In this document: piece by piece, positions 33,273 to 44,443 of the stretch
How the letters are laid out: each line of letters opens with the position of its first letter
How positions within the stretch are numbered: position 1 is the stretch's first letter
Assembly (NCBI RefSeq): GCF_014805685.1
Contig: NC_060885.1
Span: forward strand, 5,951,132-6,015,131
DNA: 64,000 nt
Direction: 5' to 3'
Source of the DNA: Silurus meridionalis
Taxonomy: Eukaryota > Chordata > Actinopteri > Siluriformes > Siluridae
Translations under genes and position numbers: made by a program
Notes under the pieces: model-generated
What the model was told of the DNA's origin: nothing
What the model saw: only the letters and a program-made list of their open reading frames with translations
Databases searched by the model: none

Positions 33273-34745
33273 CGCACAGGGCCAGACGATGTAAGATATA
33301 GAAAACTGTAAGGTAGATGGAGAGAGAGACAGACCACATGACAGAAAGAGGGAGACAATAAGGGAAAGAGGGTAGGGAGAGAAAGCATAAAAAATTGAGA
33401 GAGATGTAGGGAGAGAGTGATTAATAGATAGAGAGGGAGAGGATGAATAGAGAATGTATGAGAGAGAGAGAGAACAGAGTGAACAGAGACAACAGGTTGA
33501 AAGAGAGTGGTAAATAAAAAGAAAGACAGAAGGCCAGATAAAGAAAGATGGGTAGGTAGAAGGAGAGCAGTAAATAGAGAGAAAAGAGAAACAAATTGGT
33601 TGTGAAAGATGAGTTAGCAGAGAAAGAAAGCATTTGAAAAGAAAGATTAAAAAAAAGAGGAAAAACCGGTAGGTAAAGAGAGAAACATAAAGGCAATGAC
33701 AGGTAGGTAGAGTGAGACAGATAAAGAGAAACACTGGTAGGCAGACAGACATAAAGAGAGAGACAGGTAAGTAGACTGAGACAGAGACGGGTAGGTAGAG
33801 TGGAGACATAAATGGAGAGACAGGTAGATAGAGTGATAGATAAAAGGAGAGACAGGTAGCTAAAATGAGAGATAAAGGGTGAGACAGGTAGGTAGAATAA
33901 GAAATAAAGGGAAAGACAGGTTGGTAGAATGAGAGATGAACAGAGAGAGGGTGGGTAAAATGAAAGATAAAGGGAGAGACAGGTAGGAAAAATGAGAGAT
34001 AAAGAGAGATGGGTAGGTAAAATGAGAGATAAAGAGAGAGACAGTTAGGTAGAATGAGAGTTAAAGGGGAGACAGGTGGGTAGAATAAGAGATAAAGAGA
34101 GAGACGGGTAGGTGGAATGAGAGATGAAGAGAGACGGTAGGTGGAATGAGAGATGAAAAGAGAGAAGGGTAGGTGGAATGAGAGATAAAGGGAGAGACGG
34201 TAGGTAGAATGAGAGATAAAGAGAGAGCGGTAGATAGAATCAGAGATAAAGGGTGAGGGGTGGGTAAAATGAGAGATTACAAGAGAGACAGGTAGGTACA
34301 GAGAGTCAAATAAAAAGAGGTAGGTAGAGTGAGACATAAAGAGAGAGACAGGTAGGTAGAAAGAGACCAATAAAGAGAGACAGGTAGGTAGAGTGAGACA
34401 TTACGAGAGAGACAGGTAGGTAGAGAGAGACCAATAAAAAGAGGTAGGTAGAGTGAGACATAAAGAGAGATACAGGTAGATAGAGAGCGACCAATAAAGA
34501 GAGAGACAGGTAGGCAGAATGAGAGATAAAAAGAGACAGGTAGTAGAGAGAGAGACCAATAAAGAGAGGTAGGTAGAGTGAGAGATAAAGAGAGAGACAA
34601 GTAGGTAGAGAGAGACCAATAAAGAGAGAGACAGGTTGGTAGAGTGAGACATTAAGAGAAAAACAGGTAGGTAGAATAAGAGATAAAGAGACAGGTAGGT
34701 AGAGAGAGAGACCAATACAGAGAGGTAGGTAGAGGGATTGAGATA
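33240..34745. repeat. Purine-rich minisatellite, about 30-bp unit
   Basis: The first part (33240-33690) is irregular GAGA/GAAA-rich. From about 33690 a unit close to 'agagagacaggtaggtagaa' plus 'tgagagataa' repeats about 35 times with many small indels. The minus strand therefore has long open frames rich in Ser, Leu, Tyr and Pro with a ten-residue period (376 codons at 33240-34370). These are artefacts of a unit divisible by three. The strand is strongly purine-biased. Confidence 0.9.
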
Positions 34746-35237
34746 AAGCCATGCAGAAGTAGAGCTGGAGTCATGACCTTGGGAAATGTCACACTGCCCA
34801 CAGAGAGAGAGAGAGAGAGACTAGATGGGTGTAGCCCTGCCTAGCATAACCTAGCACAGCATCACATTCAGCTCTGTGTATGGTGTGTGTGTGTGTGTGT
34901 GTGTGTATATTGGTGCCTCTGAGACCTTGGGTCAGCAATCTAGCCATTTCTCTCTAACCGCATTAGGGCCATTAGCGGCCGTCCCCACCGCTGTCACATG
35001 GAAACAGGTCACGCGTGGTGAACTCAAGCAACGCTCAGGTGATCTTCAGCTCCACGCTGCTCGTCAACATCACAACAGACACACACAGAAACGCAATCCT
35101 TCTCAGACACACACACTTGCCCTGTTCTGTTCCTCGTGTCTTAATGACGAGCATTGGGAGACTCCATGTTTGTACACAAACCCACTGTTGTAAACTCTTG
35201 TGGCTTGAGCAGTGAAACATTGTGCTGAAGAGTGGTT

Positions 35238-35275
<38 letters not shown>

Positions 35276-36435
35276 TTGTTGTTTTGAATGCTCAGCTTCT
35301 TGTACGCTGTCTATCACATAAAAGTAATCACGCCATGTTTATACACTCCAAAAAATACACCTCAATTTACTTGATTCTGATTGGCTAGATAGTTTATATT
35401 AAACTCCTCACTGAACATTTTAGGATTTTTAGAGCAACGGCTCATTCACAAGGATGGGAGCCGCTCCATAAAAACAAAGTAAAAACAAAGAGGTGTGACG
35501 CAGATCATGACAACAATCACAACGTCAGCAAAGAGAATCAGTAATCAGCAAGAAATTTCGTCTTTATTTTAAAGTGTAGGCAGAACAACCAACTCTTATG
35601 AACTGCTTCGTTTTAAGGATTTAAACACATTGAATGCAACCAGCCTGATCATTGATCACAAACAAATGACTCAAACGTTTTTTTTAACCAATTGCATCTT
35701 TGCGTGTATAATGACTAACAGCTTAACTTAAGAACTATTTTCAAAAGTTTGTTGTTTAGAAGTTTGCGTTTTCAGGATCTTCTAAACGTTTGACAAGTGA
35801 CATCACGTGCCAACGCATTTGACGGTGTCCATCATTATGCCGATTCAAATGTGGTTTCTGTGTATTTATTTGACTGAAGCAAACCAGTAATTAATACATT
35901 GGACGTTGTTCCTATGTATAATATGTATTGTTTGTCATAATTAAATCAATGAAACTTGTCATAGAGTTAAACTTGGTACAAGTTTGTGTAGAACTCCAGA
36001 AACAGATGTTAAATATAACTTACCACCTTATTTAATGTATGTCTTTCCAATCCAGATATCAGGTTTAGATAAAGTCAATCACAAATCAAGTCTTCATTTA
36101 TTTTTTATAGACCAATATAAAAATGTGCACCCCAGTGTATAAGCTGAATATGTATATCATTCCTTGAATTCACAAGAACCATGCAAGGATGCTTGCTTCA
36201 GCGTTGCCACCCCTTGTAATTCTTATGCCAACCCATAAAACATTTTCTAGATCCACCCCTGATGGAGAATGACATGAAAGAATCAAGAAATTGCAGTCAA
36301 ACGTCCAAACCGAACAAAAGTTGATAATTTCGAATCGTGCGGGTCATGAGGTCTAGGCGTCCGTCCTCACACACCTCTCCGTCCTCCAGGCAGCGGCACC
36401 GGCCAGATGCCGACTGTAAGGATCCCGGCGGGTCA
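34746..36435. other. No gene seen; GT repeats and A/T-rich DNA
   Basis: (GA)n at 34801-34820, (GT)n at 34882-34907 and (GT)n at 35230-35275 punctuate otherwise unassigned DNA. About 35280-36300 is A/T-rich with only short open frames. Confidence 0.45.
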
Positions 36436-36440
36436 CTGGG

Positions 36441-36460
36441 ACGACGTTGCCTGGCAACGT
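36441..36460. promoter_or_regulatory. RFX-type palindrome (X-box-like)
   Basis: ACGTTGCCTGGCAACGT at 36444-36460 is a perfect inverted repeat (8-bp arms, central T) and fits the RFX X-box pattern GTTGCC-N-GGCAAC. It lies about 1 kb upstream of the first znf827 exon seen and about 600 bp from a second such site. The function is inferred from the motif only. Confidence 0.5.
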
Positions 36461-36799
36461 CTTTTGCCGCTTTCCCTGTAAACAGAGAAGAACTCGGAGG
36501 GCTTATGTCGAGGTCGGCGAGGTGAGAGGGGCCGCGATACGGAGGACACAGCGCTCAAATGAATCTTGCTTTTTCTTTTTGTACGGATCATATTCCGGTG
36601 TCAGAGGTGCACTGACCTTTTGTGCTGCCACAGCTTTTTATTATCTGTCTGCCCCTGCGGAGATGGTGCCATTTAAATCGGTTAATGTAACCGTACACTC
36701 CATAGTGGAAGGGGGAGGGGGGAGAAAGGGAAAAAAACCTCAAGTGATAAGTTTGAACGTGTTTCACATACAGGGCTCAGGCTTGTTGTGTTTTCTTGA

Positions 36800-37100
36800 C
36801 ATGTTCGTAACAAGGCTTTGTTAATATGTATCAGGAATCTTCACTTTTCTTTTGTTCGCCCTTGTCTGGCAAGCTGTAATGTTTTGCTTATGAATATTGA
36901 TACATGAAGTGTATATTAATGACCCTTGGTGACCTTAACCCTATCCTTATTGGCTCCCTGGTGGTATCTGCAGCCTCATGAATATTAATGCGGTCCTGTA
37001 ACCTCCATTACCCTAATCTTTGCTGTCTAGCCTCCCCGAAGAGCCCGTTGCCATGGTAACCCCTTCACCAGGCTCCTTTAGACCCTGGGAAGAAAAAAAA
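36800..37100. promoter_or_regulatory. Candidate intronic conserved element
   Basis: About 300 bp of non-repetitive sequence with clustered words of regulatory type: 'tgacccttggtgacctta' (nuclear-receptor-like half sites), 'catgaatattaatg' twice in similar form, and an RFX palindrome at 37047-37060. It lacks an open frame and sits 340 bp upstream of a coding exon. Conservation is a guess from texture and has not been tested. Confidence 0.35.
37047..37060. promoter_or_regulatory. RFX consensus palindrome GTTGCCATGGTAAC
   Basis: The 14-bp site is a near-perfect inverted repeat (GTTGCC/GGTAAC with central AT) and matches the known RFX1-3 binding consensus GTTGCCATGGYAAC. It is in the intron just before the large znf827 exon. 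Confidence 0.6.
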
Positions 37101-37438
37101 TGGTAACAAAAAAAGGCAGAGAACCGAGTCGTTCTGGCAATGAGAATTGTGCATTGATGAGGAGTTTTCGGTGTCGCTCTTTTATTTCCCCCTGTTACGT
37201 GACCTGGATGAAAAAGTATGACCTGGAAAAGGTCAAATAGCTGATTTTAGAAGATTTTTTTATTCATGATGAAAATTTCATTATTTTCTCTTTTTTTGTG
37301 TGTGTAATTTGTGTGCCCCTTTTGGTTTTCTGTATTCTATCCAGCTGAAATGTACACTCTGAATATATGGGGTACCCAGCTGGGGTACACACTTCACCTC
37401 TGCAGTGTGTGTAATGTCAATGTTCTGCTGTGTTGCAG

Positions 37439-38635
37439 ATGCAGAGCCAGCTGAGGATGGGGCGCTAGCGGGCAGCTCGGTTGTGGAGGATGGCTGGTTT
37501 GAGAACAACTCCGACAGTCCTTCCACATCGTCCTATGGAGACGTGCAGGATGACCTGCGGGTATCTCCAGAGGACAGGGCACAGCCGGACCGCGCCACCT
37601 TGGCCGGGAGCCCACCGGTCTGCGCTACGCCTACCCAACGGGTATCGCTGGAGCTGCTGGGCCTGGACGCACGCACTTTGTCCACACAAGACATGTCCCT
37701 GGTGTCTTCTGTGTCACTGTCATCGATGGTTTCCTCGTTGTACGGTGATTCGGCTCATAGCCTCTCCAAACCACTTAGCAGCAACTTGCGCAGGCTCCTG
37801 GAGTCCGGCTCGGTGAAGCTGGAATCGGCAGAGCTGATTGGACGAGGTTTGGGCCGAGGGACAGAGTCTCCACCTGCAGGCCTAGCACTGTCTCCGTCCT
37901 CTCATCATGCCCAGCAGCTCAGTGCGCTTGCACGCAGACTGGCCAACAGCAGTAACAACGGCGTTAGCTCCGCCTCCACCTCTCCTGCCTCGGTACCTGT
38001 GGTAAAGCAAGAGCCTGGAGACCCGTTCGGACCGGCCGAGCCTGCCAGTTCGGGCAGCACCGGCTTTGTTTGGGTGGGGATGGCAGATAAATGGCCGCCA
38101 ACCGGAAGCCTGTCTCCCGATTCGGCAATTCAGAAACTGAAAGCAGCAGCCAACGCTGTTCTCCAGGACAAGAACTCCACCTCGTCATCGTCCTCCTCAT
38201 CCTCTTCCTCAGTCACCTCCTCCTCATCTTCCTCCTCCTCTTCCTCCTCGGTGCCACCTCTCGGTGTGCGTTCGGACGACTCTGTCCGCTTCGACTCCTT
38301 CGCATCGCCCTTCAGCTCGCAGTCCGCCAGCTCCACCCTCGCCGCCCTCTCAAAGAAAGTGTCTGAGAGAAGCCAGCAGCAGCAGGCGCCCTCAGCCGGC
38401 CCTTTTCTCTCTCTCGTCTCCATGACCTCATCAGCAGCGCTGCTCAAAGAGGTGGCCGCTCGGGCCGCTGGCAACATGCTGGCCGACAAAAAGGAGCCGC
38501 AGCTGGCGACAGCCAACAACGAGGACTCGAAACCGCAGTTAGACAGGAACCACAAGGCCCCGACGCCCAACCAGAGCATGGAGCTTCTGCTGCCCACTAC
38601 CCCCAAGGGACGTGCCAAGCCCAGCAGCCAAGCAG
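37439..38635 (+). CDS. znf827: znf827 large 5' coding exon (N-terminal region)
   Basis: This exon encodes the N-terminal region of zinc finger protein 827, a nuclear C2H2 protein. In mammals it recruits NuRD and acts in repression and at ALT telomeres. Its 398 whole codons start after 'gttgcag' (AG 37437-37438) mid-codon (2 bases of a split codon) and end at GCAG|GTAAC (donor at 38636) with 1 base left over. Recognised ZNF827 segments, in order, are FENNSDSPSTSSYGDVQDD, SKPLSSNLRRLLESGSVKLE, SHHAQQLSALARRLA, SLSPDSAIQKLKAAANAVLQD, SSQSASSTLAALSKKVSER, SMTSSAALLKEVAARAAGN and MELLLPTTPKGR. There is a VKQE sumoylation-type site at about 38001-38015, and a serine run at 38178-38255 that is absent from the human protein as I recall it. 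The exon with the start codon and the RRK NuRD motif is not in view. Confidence 0.95.
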
Positions 38636-40385
38636 GTAACAGCTTGTCCTCACTGTGGCAGATGCATGTAAACAATTCCTTTAATGTGCTCTAATGACGG
38701 CTGACAGCAGGTGATTTGGCAAAAGTTTCGCATAATATCACCTGTTTGTAAATCTCTTAAGGTATTCTAACATGTAATCTATTACATACACAAGCTTTAA
38801 TGTAAACTGGCCTAATGTTGAACATTTCTTCCACGTTGTGAAAAACGCAGAATTGCATCATGATGCTGTTGTTTTCTTCATTCCCATTGGTCCAGATGTT
38901 TTTTGTTTATATTGTACAGCACGTGTGAATTGTAGCAGAAAAACAAAAATATTAGAGTTATTTAACGACGAGAAAATTGAAGTTTTTTCTCGCCTAGTTT
39001 TTCTACTAGGCGAGAAATATTTGATGTTTATTAAAGGAGACTCTAGTGTCAGAGCTTGGTACAGGTGCAATCAAGTTGTTCCTTTGAGGGCAAAGGAGTT
39101 AACGATTTCTGGTTTCTGTGTGTTTTTCTTTTTTTGGTTCAAAAGACAGATTAGAGATGCTGGTAAGGAACAACTGTTTATAGCTATATATTATTTACAC
39201 TATAACATATTATAATGTGAGAACTAGCTCACTTCACAATGTTAAATATAACCGTAAATGTATAAATGAGATCATTATTAGTTTCCCCTTAATGGAAGCA
39301 TCTGCCAAATGAAATAAATGTAACCGTAAATGGATAAAAATGGTTTGGGATTGTTGGGGTGCTAACAGTAAGTCTGCCCCTAACACACTTCTTTACGCTG
39401 AGTATTTTCTTTTCACCTCCAAATGTTTTATTGCTGATATAAGAAGTTAAAGTTTCCCTATAGTTTTATTATTGTTGAGGCGAAGTTGAGACCCAAATGA
39501 GGATTAATTTCCCTTTTAAATCGGGTTTCGCTCAAGGTTTCCTCCGCATTCCATCTCAAGGAGTTTTTTCCCTCACTGCTGTCTCTGCCAGCTTTCTCAT
39601 TAGGAATAAACATATATGGACTAATTAATTTAAAATCTATATTAGTAATTAATTTATTTCCAGAAAGCTTCTTAGAGACGATGTCCATTGTTAAATGTGC
39701 TACAATAATTTTTTTTTTTTTTATCTTATTTTTGGAAAGCCAACTTACCTATTGTAATGTTTACAAACATCTTTAAGTACCTCAAGCTAATACAGTATTT
39801 CAGCCACATTGCCCACCATTAGATCAATCATTTCTGCCAAGCATTACCCATTTATTCACTATAAGTTCTTTAACAAACCAGTAAACCACAGCTAGTGGTG
39901 AAAGCAGAAGAATGGGACCAAGGCGCTTTCTTAGTTCATCTCTAAATAATGTGTGTATGTGAAACTGCATTCATTTAATGATTTGATGGGATCTTCATCA
40001 CTGTATGATGGTGGATTCAGTGAAACAGAAAATTGAGAAGAAACCAGATAATACATCCAACCAGCCTGCATGAAAAACTGATGGATTTCGGATGATTCTC
40101 TGACCGGGCAAATTTGATATAATGCCATTTTTGTTTAATATCAGGTTTCATTCACTGACGTGTTCAAAACTACAGATGTTCTCAATGTGCTTTGATTTCA
40201 TTAATCATATTTTGAGAAGCAGAGCTTGGTAAAGTACATCATTCCTGTGCTGGAGTTAAAGTACTGTGACTTCGGTAAAAACTCCTCCTTTTGCATTCCG
40301 AAATTCTCTCTTTTACGTGGTATCGAAAGTAAAAAAGGAATCAGTTTATGGACAATTATATGTGTTTTATTTCCCGAACTGTCGC
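38636..40385. other. Intron of znf827; no further gene
   Basis: First part of the intron between the large exon and the zinc-finger exon. At 39480-39600 the words 'gagacccaaatgaggatta' and 'gtttcctccgcattccatctcaaggagtttttt' (in parts) are a degenerate copy of the repeat seen at 20275-20365. A self-complementary pair, 'ctcgcctagtttttctactaggcgag', sits at about 38989-39014. The rest is unassigned. Confidence 0.6.
38989..39014. repeat. Short perfect hairpin in znf827 intron
   Basis: CTCGCCTAGT and ACTAGGCGAG are exact inverted 10-bp arms around six bases (TTTTCT region), within an A/T-rich neighbourhood. The role is unknown. It is a simple foldback and not a terminator in this eukaryotic intron. 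Confidence 0.8.
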
Positions 40386-40389
40386 TACA

Positions 40390-40785
40390 AATTTGGAGGC
40401 GCGCAATTGTATAGGATGCCTTTAAATGCCGTAGCATTGAACTATGAGACCCAAACCTGTTCCAGTATTTCAGTTCCCCGCTGTGCACAAAGCCAGCTCC
40501 ATGAAGATCTGCTTCGCATTGGTTGGAGTGGAAGATCTCATACTATAGAGCACTGACCCAAACCCTATTGAACACCTTTTTGGGATGAATGTGAACGCTG
40601 ATTTCACCCCAGGCCTCATCGCATCACCTACATCTGGGCTTGACTTTACTCCAAAATCAGGTGGAACATATTCCAAAAAAAAAGAGTGGAGGTATTTTAA
40701 AGAGCAAATGGGGACGAAAAGTGGATTGGGAAGTTTAAAAAATCTTATGATCAGATATCCACAAACCTTTGTCCATTTTGAGCAC
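40390..40785 (+). mobile_element. Tc1-related element copy
   Basis: The words 'aaatttggaggcgcgcaattgtataggatgcc' (in parts), 'gagacccaaacctgttccag', 'ctccatgaagatctgcttcgcattggttggagtgg' (in parts), 'cctattgaacacctttttgggatgaatgtg', 'aggcctcatc', 'gtggaacatattcc' and 'ccacaaacctttgtccattt' run in family order. The PIEHLW-like block of the ancestral transposase is recognisable in one frame. It lacks the extreme left end. Confidence 0.8.
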
Positions 40786-40789
40786 ATGT

Positions 40790-41915
40790 AAATAATAGAT
40801 ACGGGTATTAGACATTTATAAGGAGAGAGTTTTCTATACTCTCACACACACACACACACACGTACACAAACACGCACCAGAACTGCGAGTTTACTCCAAT
40901 GCTATCGCCACAGCTTCTCATTTAACAGTGTTTATATATTAACTTCATGGTAGCATGTTTTTTTTTTTCTGACAGTTTCCCCCTGTAATTAAAATACCCT
41001 GAAGATTTGATGTCCAGTAAGATACTTCCTTACACTTTACTGCTTCTGGAAATAAAGTAGCCGTAACCCGAGTAAACAATCTGTGCCTCTGTTGTCAGTT
41101 TTGTCAGCGATCCGATATGTTTTGTTCCATCGAGGCTCCCGTTTTTGTTTCGAAACGTGACCTTCGCGCCGCAATGAGCTCGACCGAGCGTAATTACACA
41201 TCACTGAAACTATACCCGAGGCTGTGGATACGCCATGAGGGAATAGCGAGCGTAAACCGAGGTGACTGCGGCGCTCGGCTCGCGTAGATGTAAGGAATCC
41301 TAAACCTAAAAAAAAAGTCACAAGCCCGAAGTAAAGTGTTTTATTCCCCTTATACCACATGCTCCCTTTTTTGTACACACTTCTATTGCCGTTTATTGTC
41401 CACAACAACATATTTACATTGAAGCATTAAAGTAAAGATTTCCCTCAACAGCTTCTCTCTGCATTTCTTTCCTCAAGGTCTTCAAGTAAAAAAAAAGCAG
41501 CTCCACATCACCTGGATTTTTACAAATCTCTGATGCTGGAGACCAAATATTTAGGGTTTCTCCAAATCTGGAAATCTTCAGCGTATTTGCATGAGGTGTT
41601 TGTGGAAATAGTAGCTCGATAAGGTTTTTTTTTTCAATCCCTATCAATCTCCATCTCAGATGTATCGACTGTCAAACAGAAGCTGTGAGTGTGTGTGTGT
41701 GTGTGTGCAAACTAACCAAATCCATCTCAGCAGATTTCCCAGGAATGTAGGTCAGGCTCTTCAGATGCGACACAGCCATTCGAGTTTCCGCTCAGCAGAA
41801 GGCCAGTCTAGAGTGTCGAACCTTCGAACCATCGTGTTTGCAAACGTTTTTTTCCCCCCCAAAGCATTATGGGGAAAAAACAAGTTGTGAAGCAGATCAA
41901 ATACACAATATCAAC
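40790..41915. other. Intron of znf827; no further gene
   Basis: Contains (CA)n at 40843-40861 and (TG)n at 41690-41708. About 41040-41300 is unique-looking with GC-rich patches; no exon-like frame with splice sites was seen. Confidence 0.45.
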
Positions 41916-42002
41916 AAAAATATTGGGAAAAGTGACTTTTCTAGACATATGTGGTTCTTAGTCAAATTGTTACCACAAAGTCGGAGGCACACAACCGTAT
42001 AG

Positions 42003-42420
42003 GGTTTCAAGTCAAGTCAAGTCAAGTTTATTTCTATAGCGCTTTTCACAACGGACATTGTCTCAAAGCAGCCTTATAGAAATCAACAGTTAAGGTGAAC
42101 GATGTGTATTTATCCCTGATGAGCAGCCGTGGCGACTGTGACCAGGAAAAACTCCCTTAGATGTTATGAGGAAGAAACCTTGAGAGGAACCAGACTCAAA
42201 AGGGGAACCCATCCTCATTTGGGTGACATCAACAGTGTGATTATAGTCTTTAAACAATACAGAAGATTGGAGAGTGAGAACTAACATGAGCACTGGAGTG
42301 TGTGATTATAAGTAATGTTCTTTCTACAGTCTTATACAGATCATTATGGTTATAAAACTAGGAGCTACTATAACTTATAAAATAGCTCAACATTTATGAT
42401 TATTACAGATTCACACCAGG
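42003..42420 (-). mobile_element. Dispersed 'cattgtctcaaagcagc' repeat inside the Tc1 copy
   Basis: It begins with a short (CAAGT)n run at 42008-42027, then 'tttatttctatagcgctttt', 'cattgtctcaaagcagcctt', 'gaggaagaaaccttgagagg' and 'cccatcctcatttgggtgac', ending around 'gctcaacatttatgattatt'. It is the reverse complement of 19990-20400. No coding capacity. Confidence 0.7.
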
Positions 42421-42424
42421 TGTG

Positions 42425-42785
42425 TTTAGTAGTGACGGGTCGTTCACGAGTGATTCATTTATTAACGAGTCTCAGAAGAACGAGTCATCTCAAAGAGTGA
42501 TTCGTTCATTTTCTACTCTACACGCTACTCTATGAAATCTCCATAGGTTATGTAGAGGAAACAGAAAGGAGTAGTTCATCTCATGAGTCCTCTGGTCCGA
42601 GGTGTTTTCACGTGACTCCTATATACGCTATGAAGATCAATGTGATCGAATGATTAAAAGAACGAAAGGAACTAAACGATTCCAAAAAGATTTGTTTATT
42701 ATGATGAAGGAGATTCAACGAACCAAGTCAAATGATTCGATCTTCCAATCACTAGTGTTTAGATGTGATATCATGAAATTTTCCC
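42425..42785 (-). mobile_element. Dispersed element related to 55485-56350
   Basis: 'agtgacgggtcgttcacgag', 'gattcatttattaacgagtctcagaagaacgagt' (in parts) and 'ctcaaagagtgattcgttca' are the reverse complement of words from the 61-bp units at 55874-56337 and the flank at 56338-56355. 'cacgtgactcctatatacgct' matches the inverse of 'agcgtctatgggagtcacgt' at 55695. This copy has a single unit; the other is amplified. Confidence 0.65.
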
Positions 42786-43139
42786 TTCACTTCAACTAAG
42801 AGACCCAAATCTGTTCCAGCATGACTCCATGAAGATCTGCTTTACATGGGATGGAGTGGAAGATCTTGAGTGGCCTGCTGGAATGAACTGGAATGCTGAC
42901 TGCACCACAGGCCTCCTACATCAGTTTTTAACAAATCTCCACAAACACAATCCAAAATCTAGTGGAACATGTTCCCAGAAGAGTGGAGGTTATTATAACA
43001 TGAAGTTTGAAGTCTGAATGTGAAATGGTATGTTCAAAAAGCACATACCAACCTTACGGTCCACAAACCTTTGCCCAAATAGTGTACTTTTTGATCTGGC
43101 CATTAAAGTACAGTATGTTAAAATTGTTAATTGTGGCCC

Positions 43140-43720
43140 ATACGTGTGATTTGATTTGATTTAAATTGCATCACTATGTACGATATTAAGCAGCGAGAAT
43201 TAGCTCGTCTCGAAGCCTTTTCTTTTTTCTTTTTTTTCGCGAGCATGGAAGACCTTCAGTTTCCACGGCGATCTCGTCGCAGCACGAGGTCGGGCCACAG
43301 ATGGTGGTTTATCGTCGCAAATAGGCAGCCTCGAAGTTTTACACTCTGGGTCAATGAACGGCTGAGCGCGGCAATTCCGCCGAACACTGATTACCAGATG
43401 TTTTCCGCGCCATGTGACTGGAATACTTATGAAGCCGCCTCTAATGCAATCATGCCAGCTTCTAATAAGACCAATCGAGCTCTAATGTGCACCAGATACA
43501 GAGCCAACAACAATAATCATCCTCCTGCTTGACTGAAGCGCTCGACGCGAGACTCCAGAAATCTCAGAGATCGAGGCTACGAGGAACATTTAAAACGCTG
43601 CACCTTTTTATTTCCTGCAGTCGTTCATATCACCAATTACAATTAACGACAGAACCGAACGATTCCGCAGACTCGAACATCGATAGCCATTTCCCCTCGT
43701 TTCCCCCCTGACCGCCCGAG
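43140..43720. promoter_or_regulatory. Unique-looking block before the zinc-finger exon
   Basis: About 500 bp of complex, non-repetitive sequence immediately upstream of an exon. It has CG-containing words, several TAAT/ATTA-type cores and no repeat resemblance. The 118-codon frame at 43176-43532 has no domain and no splice support. Candidate intronic enhancer only; conservation untested. Confidence 0.3.
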
Positions 43721-43831
43721 ATACGATCTCGATAGCGGTTTTACTGCCGTACCACGAGCCGTCAGTGTCACACTCGTTAACATTATGGTCTGCTGTGTAA
43801 TATTTCTACTTCTTTTTTTTTTTTCACGCAG

Positions 43832-44004
43832 GTTCACCGGAGGACGGCGGGAAGCCCTTCCAGTGTCCCGTGTGCGGCCTGGTCATCAAACGCAAGAGCT
43901 ATTGGAAGAGACACATGGTGATTCACACGGGTCTGAAAAGCCACCAGTGCCCTCTGTGTCCCTTCCGCTGCGCTCGCAAAGACAATCTCAAGTCACACAT
44001 GAAG
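43832..44004 (+). CDS. znf827: znf827 exon with C2H2 finger 1 and most of finger 2
   Basis: The acceptor is 'tttcacgcag' (AG 43830-43831) after a long polypyrimidine tract; the donor is AAG|GTGAGA at 44004/44005. The first two bases complete a Gly codon started by the previous exon, then 57 whole codons follow. Finger 1 is C-P-V-C, 12 residues, H-M-V-I-H, and carries the ZNF827-typical GLVIKRKSYWKRHMVIHTG. Finger 2 is C-P-L-C with PFRCARKDNLKSH; its final histidine lies in the next exon. These fingers are nearly identical to the human protein and are the most conserved part of the locus. In ZNF827 these N-terminal fingers are part of its DNA-contacting array. Confidence 0.97.
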
Positions 44005-44404
44005 GTGAGATTGGCGTCCAGGCCCCGCTGTCATGACATTGTTTTGACAAAAAAAGAATTAGTTCCTATATTAATAAGCGTTTGTTTGTTTGTTTGTTTA
44101 ATCCTATTGTATTTTTTTTTTTAATTACATTTATATTTTAACGTAATTTGAAAATGTTTTTCAACATTAATGAGCCTTCATTTATTTATTTATTTATTTA
44201 TTTATTTATTACATTTTATTATTCTTTTTTTTTTATTAATATTTTTTTTTATTGTTTTTTTTGTTTTATTGAAAAAATGAATGTACTTCAAAAAATATTT
44301 CAAAGGTGAATGAGCATTTTTATGTATTTATTTATTCATAAATATATGTTTATATTTGAATTCATTTTGATCTCAATAAGCATATTCTATTTATTCGATC
44401 AGCT

Positions 44405-44443
<39 letters not shown>

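Larger units (their letters stand above)
41918..43085 (+). mobile_element. Tc1-related element split by two later insertions
   Basis: The left piece (41918-42003, 'aaaatattgggaaaagtgac' to 'cacacaaccgtatagggttt') and the right piece (about 42795-43085, 'gagacccaaatctgttccag' to 'ccacaaacctttgcccaaat') are parts of one element. Roughly 790 bp of other repeats lie between them (42003-42420 and 42425-42785). It gives relative ages: the Tc1-related copy is the oldest. Confidence 0.75.

Noticed and set aside
33240..34370. 376-codon minus-strand frame rich in Ser, Leu, Tyr and Pro
   Set aside because: It is the complement of a 30-bp purine minisatellite; the periodicity is that of the repeat.
37405..37438. 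ATG at 37405 as the start of znf827
   Set aside because: It lies before the splice acceptor at 37437-37438 and the residues encoded there do not resemble the protein; the frame is merely open into the intron.
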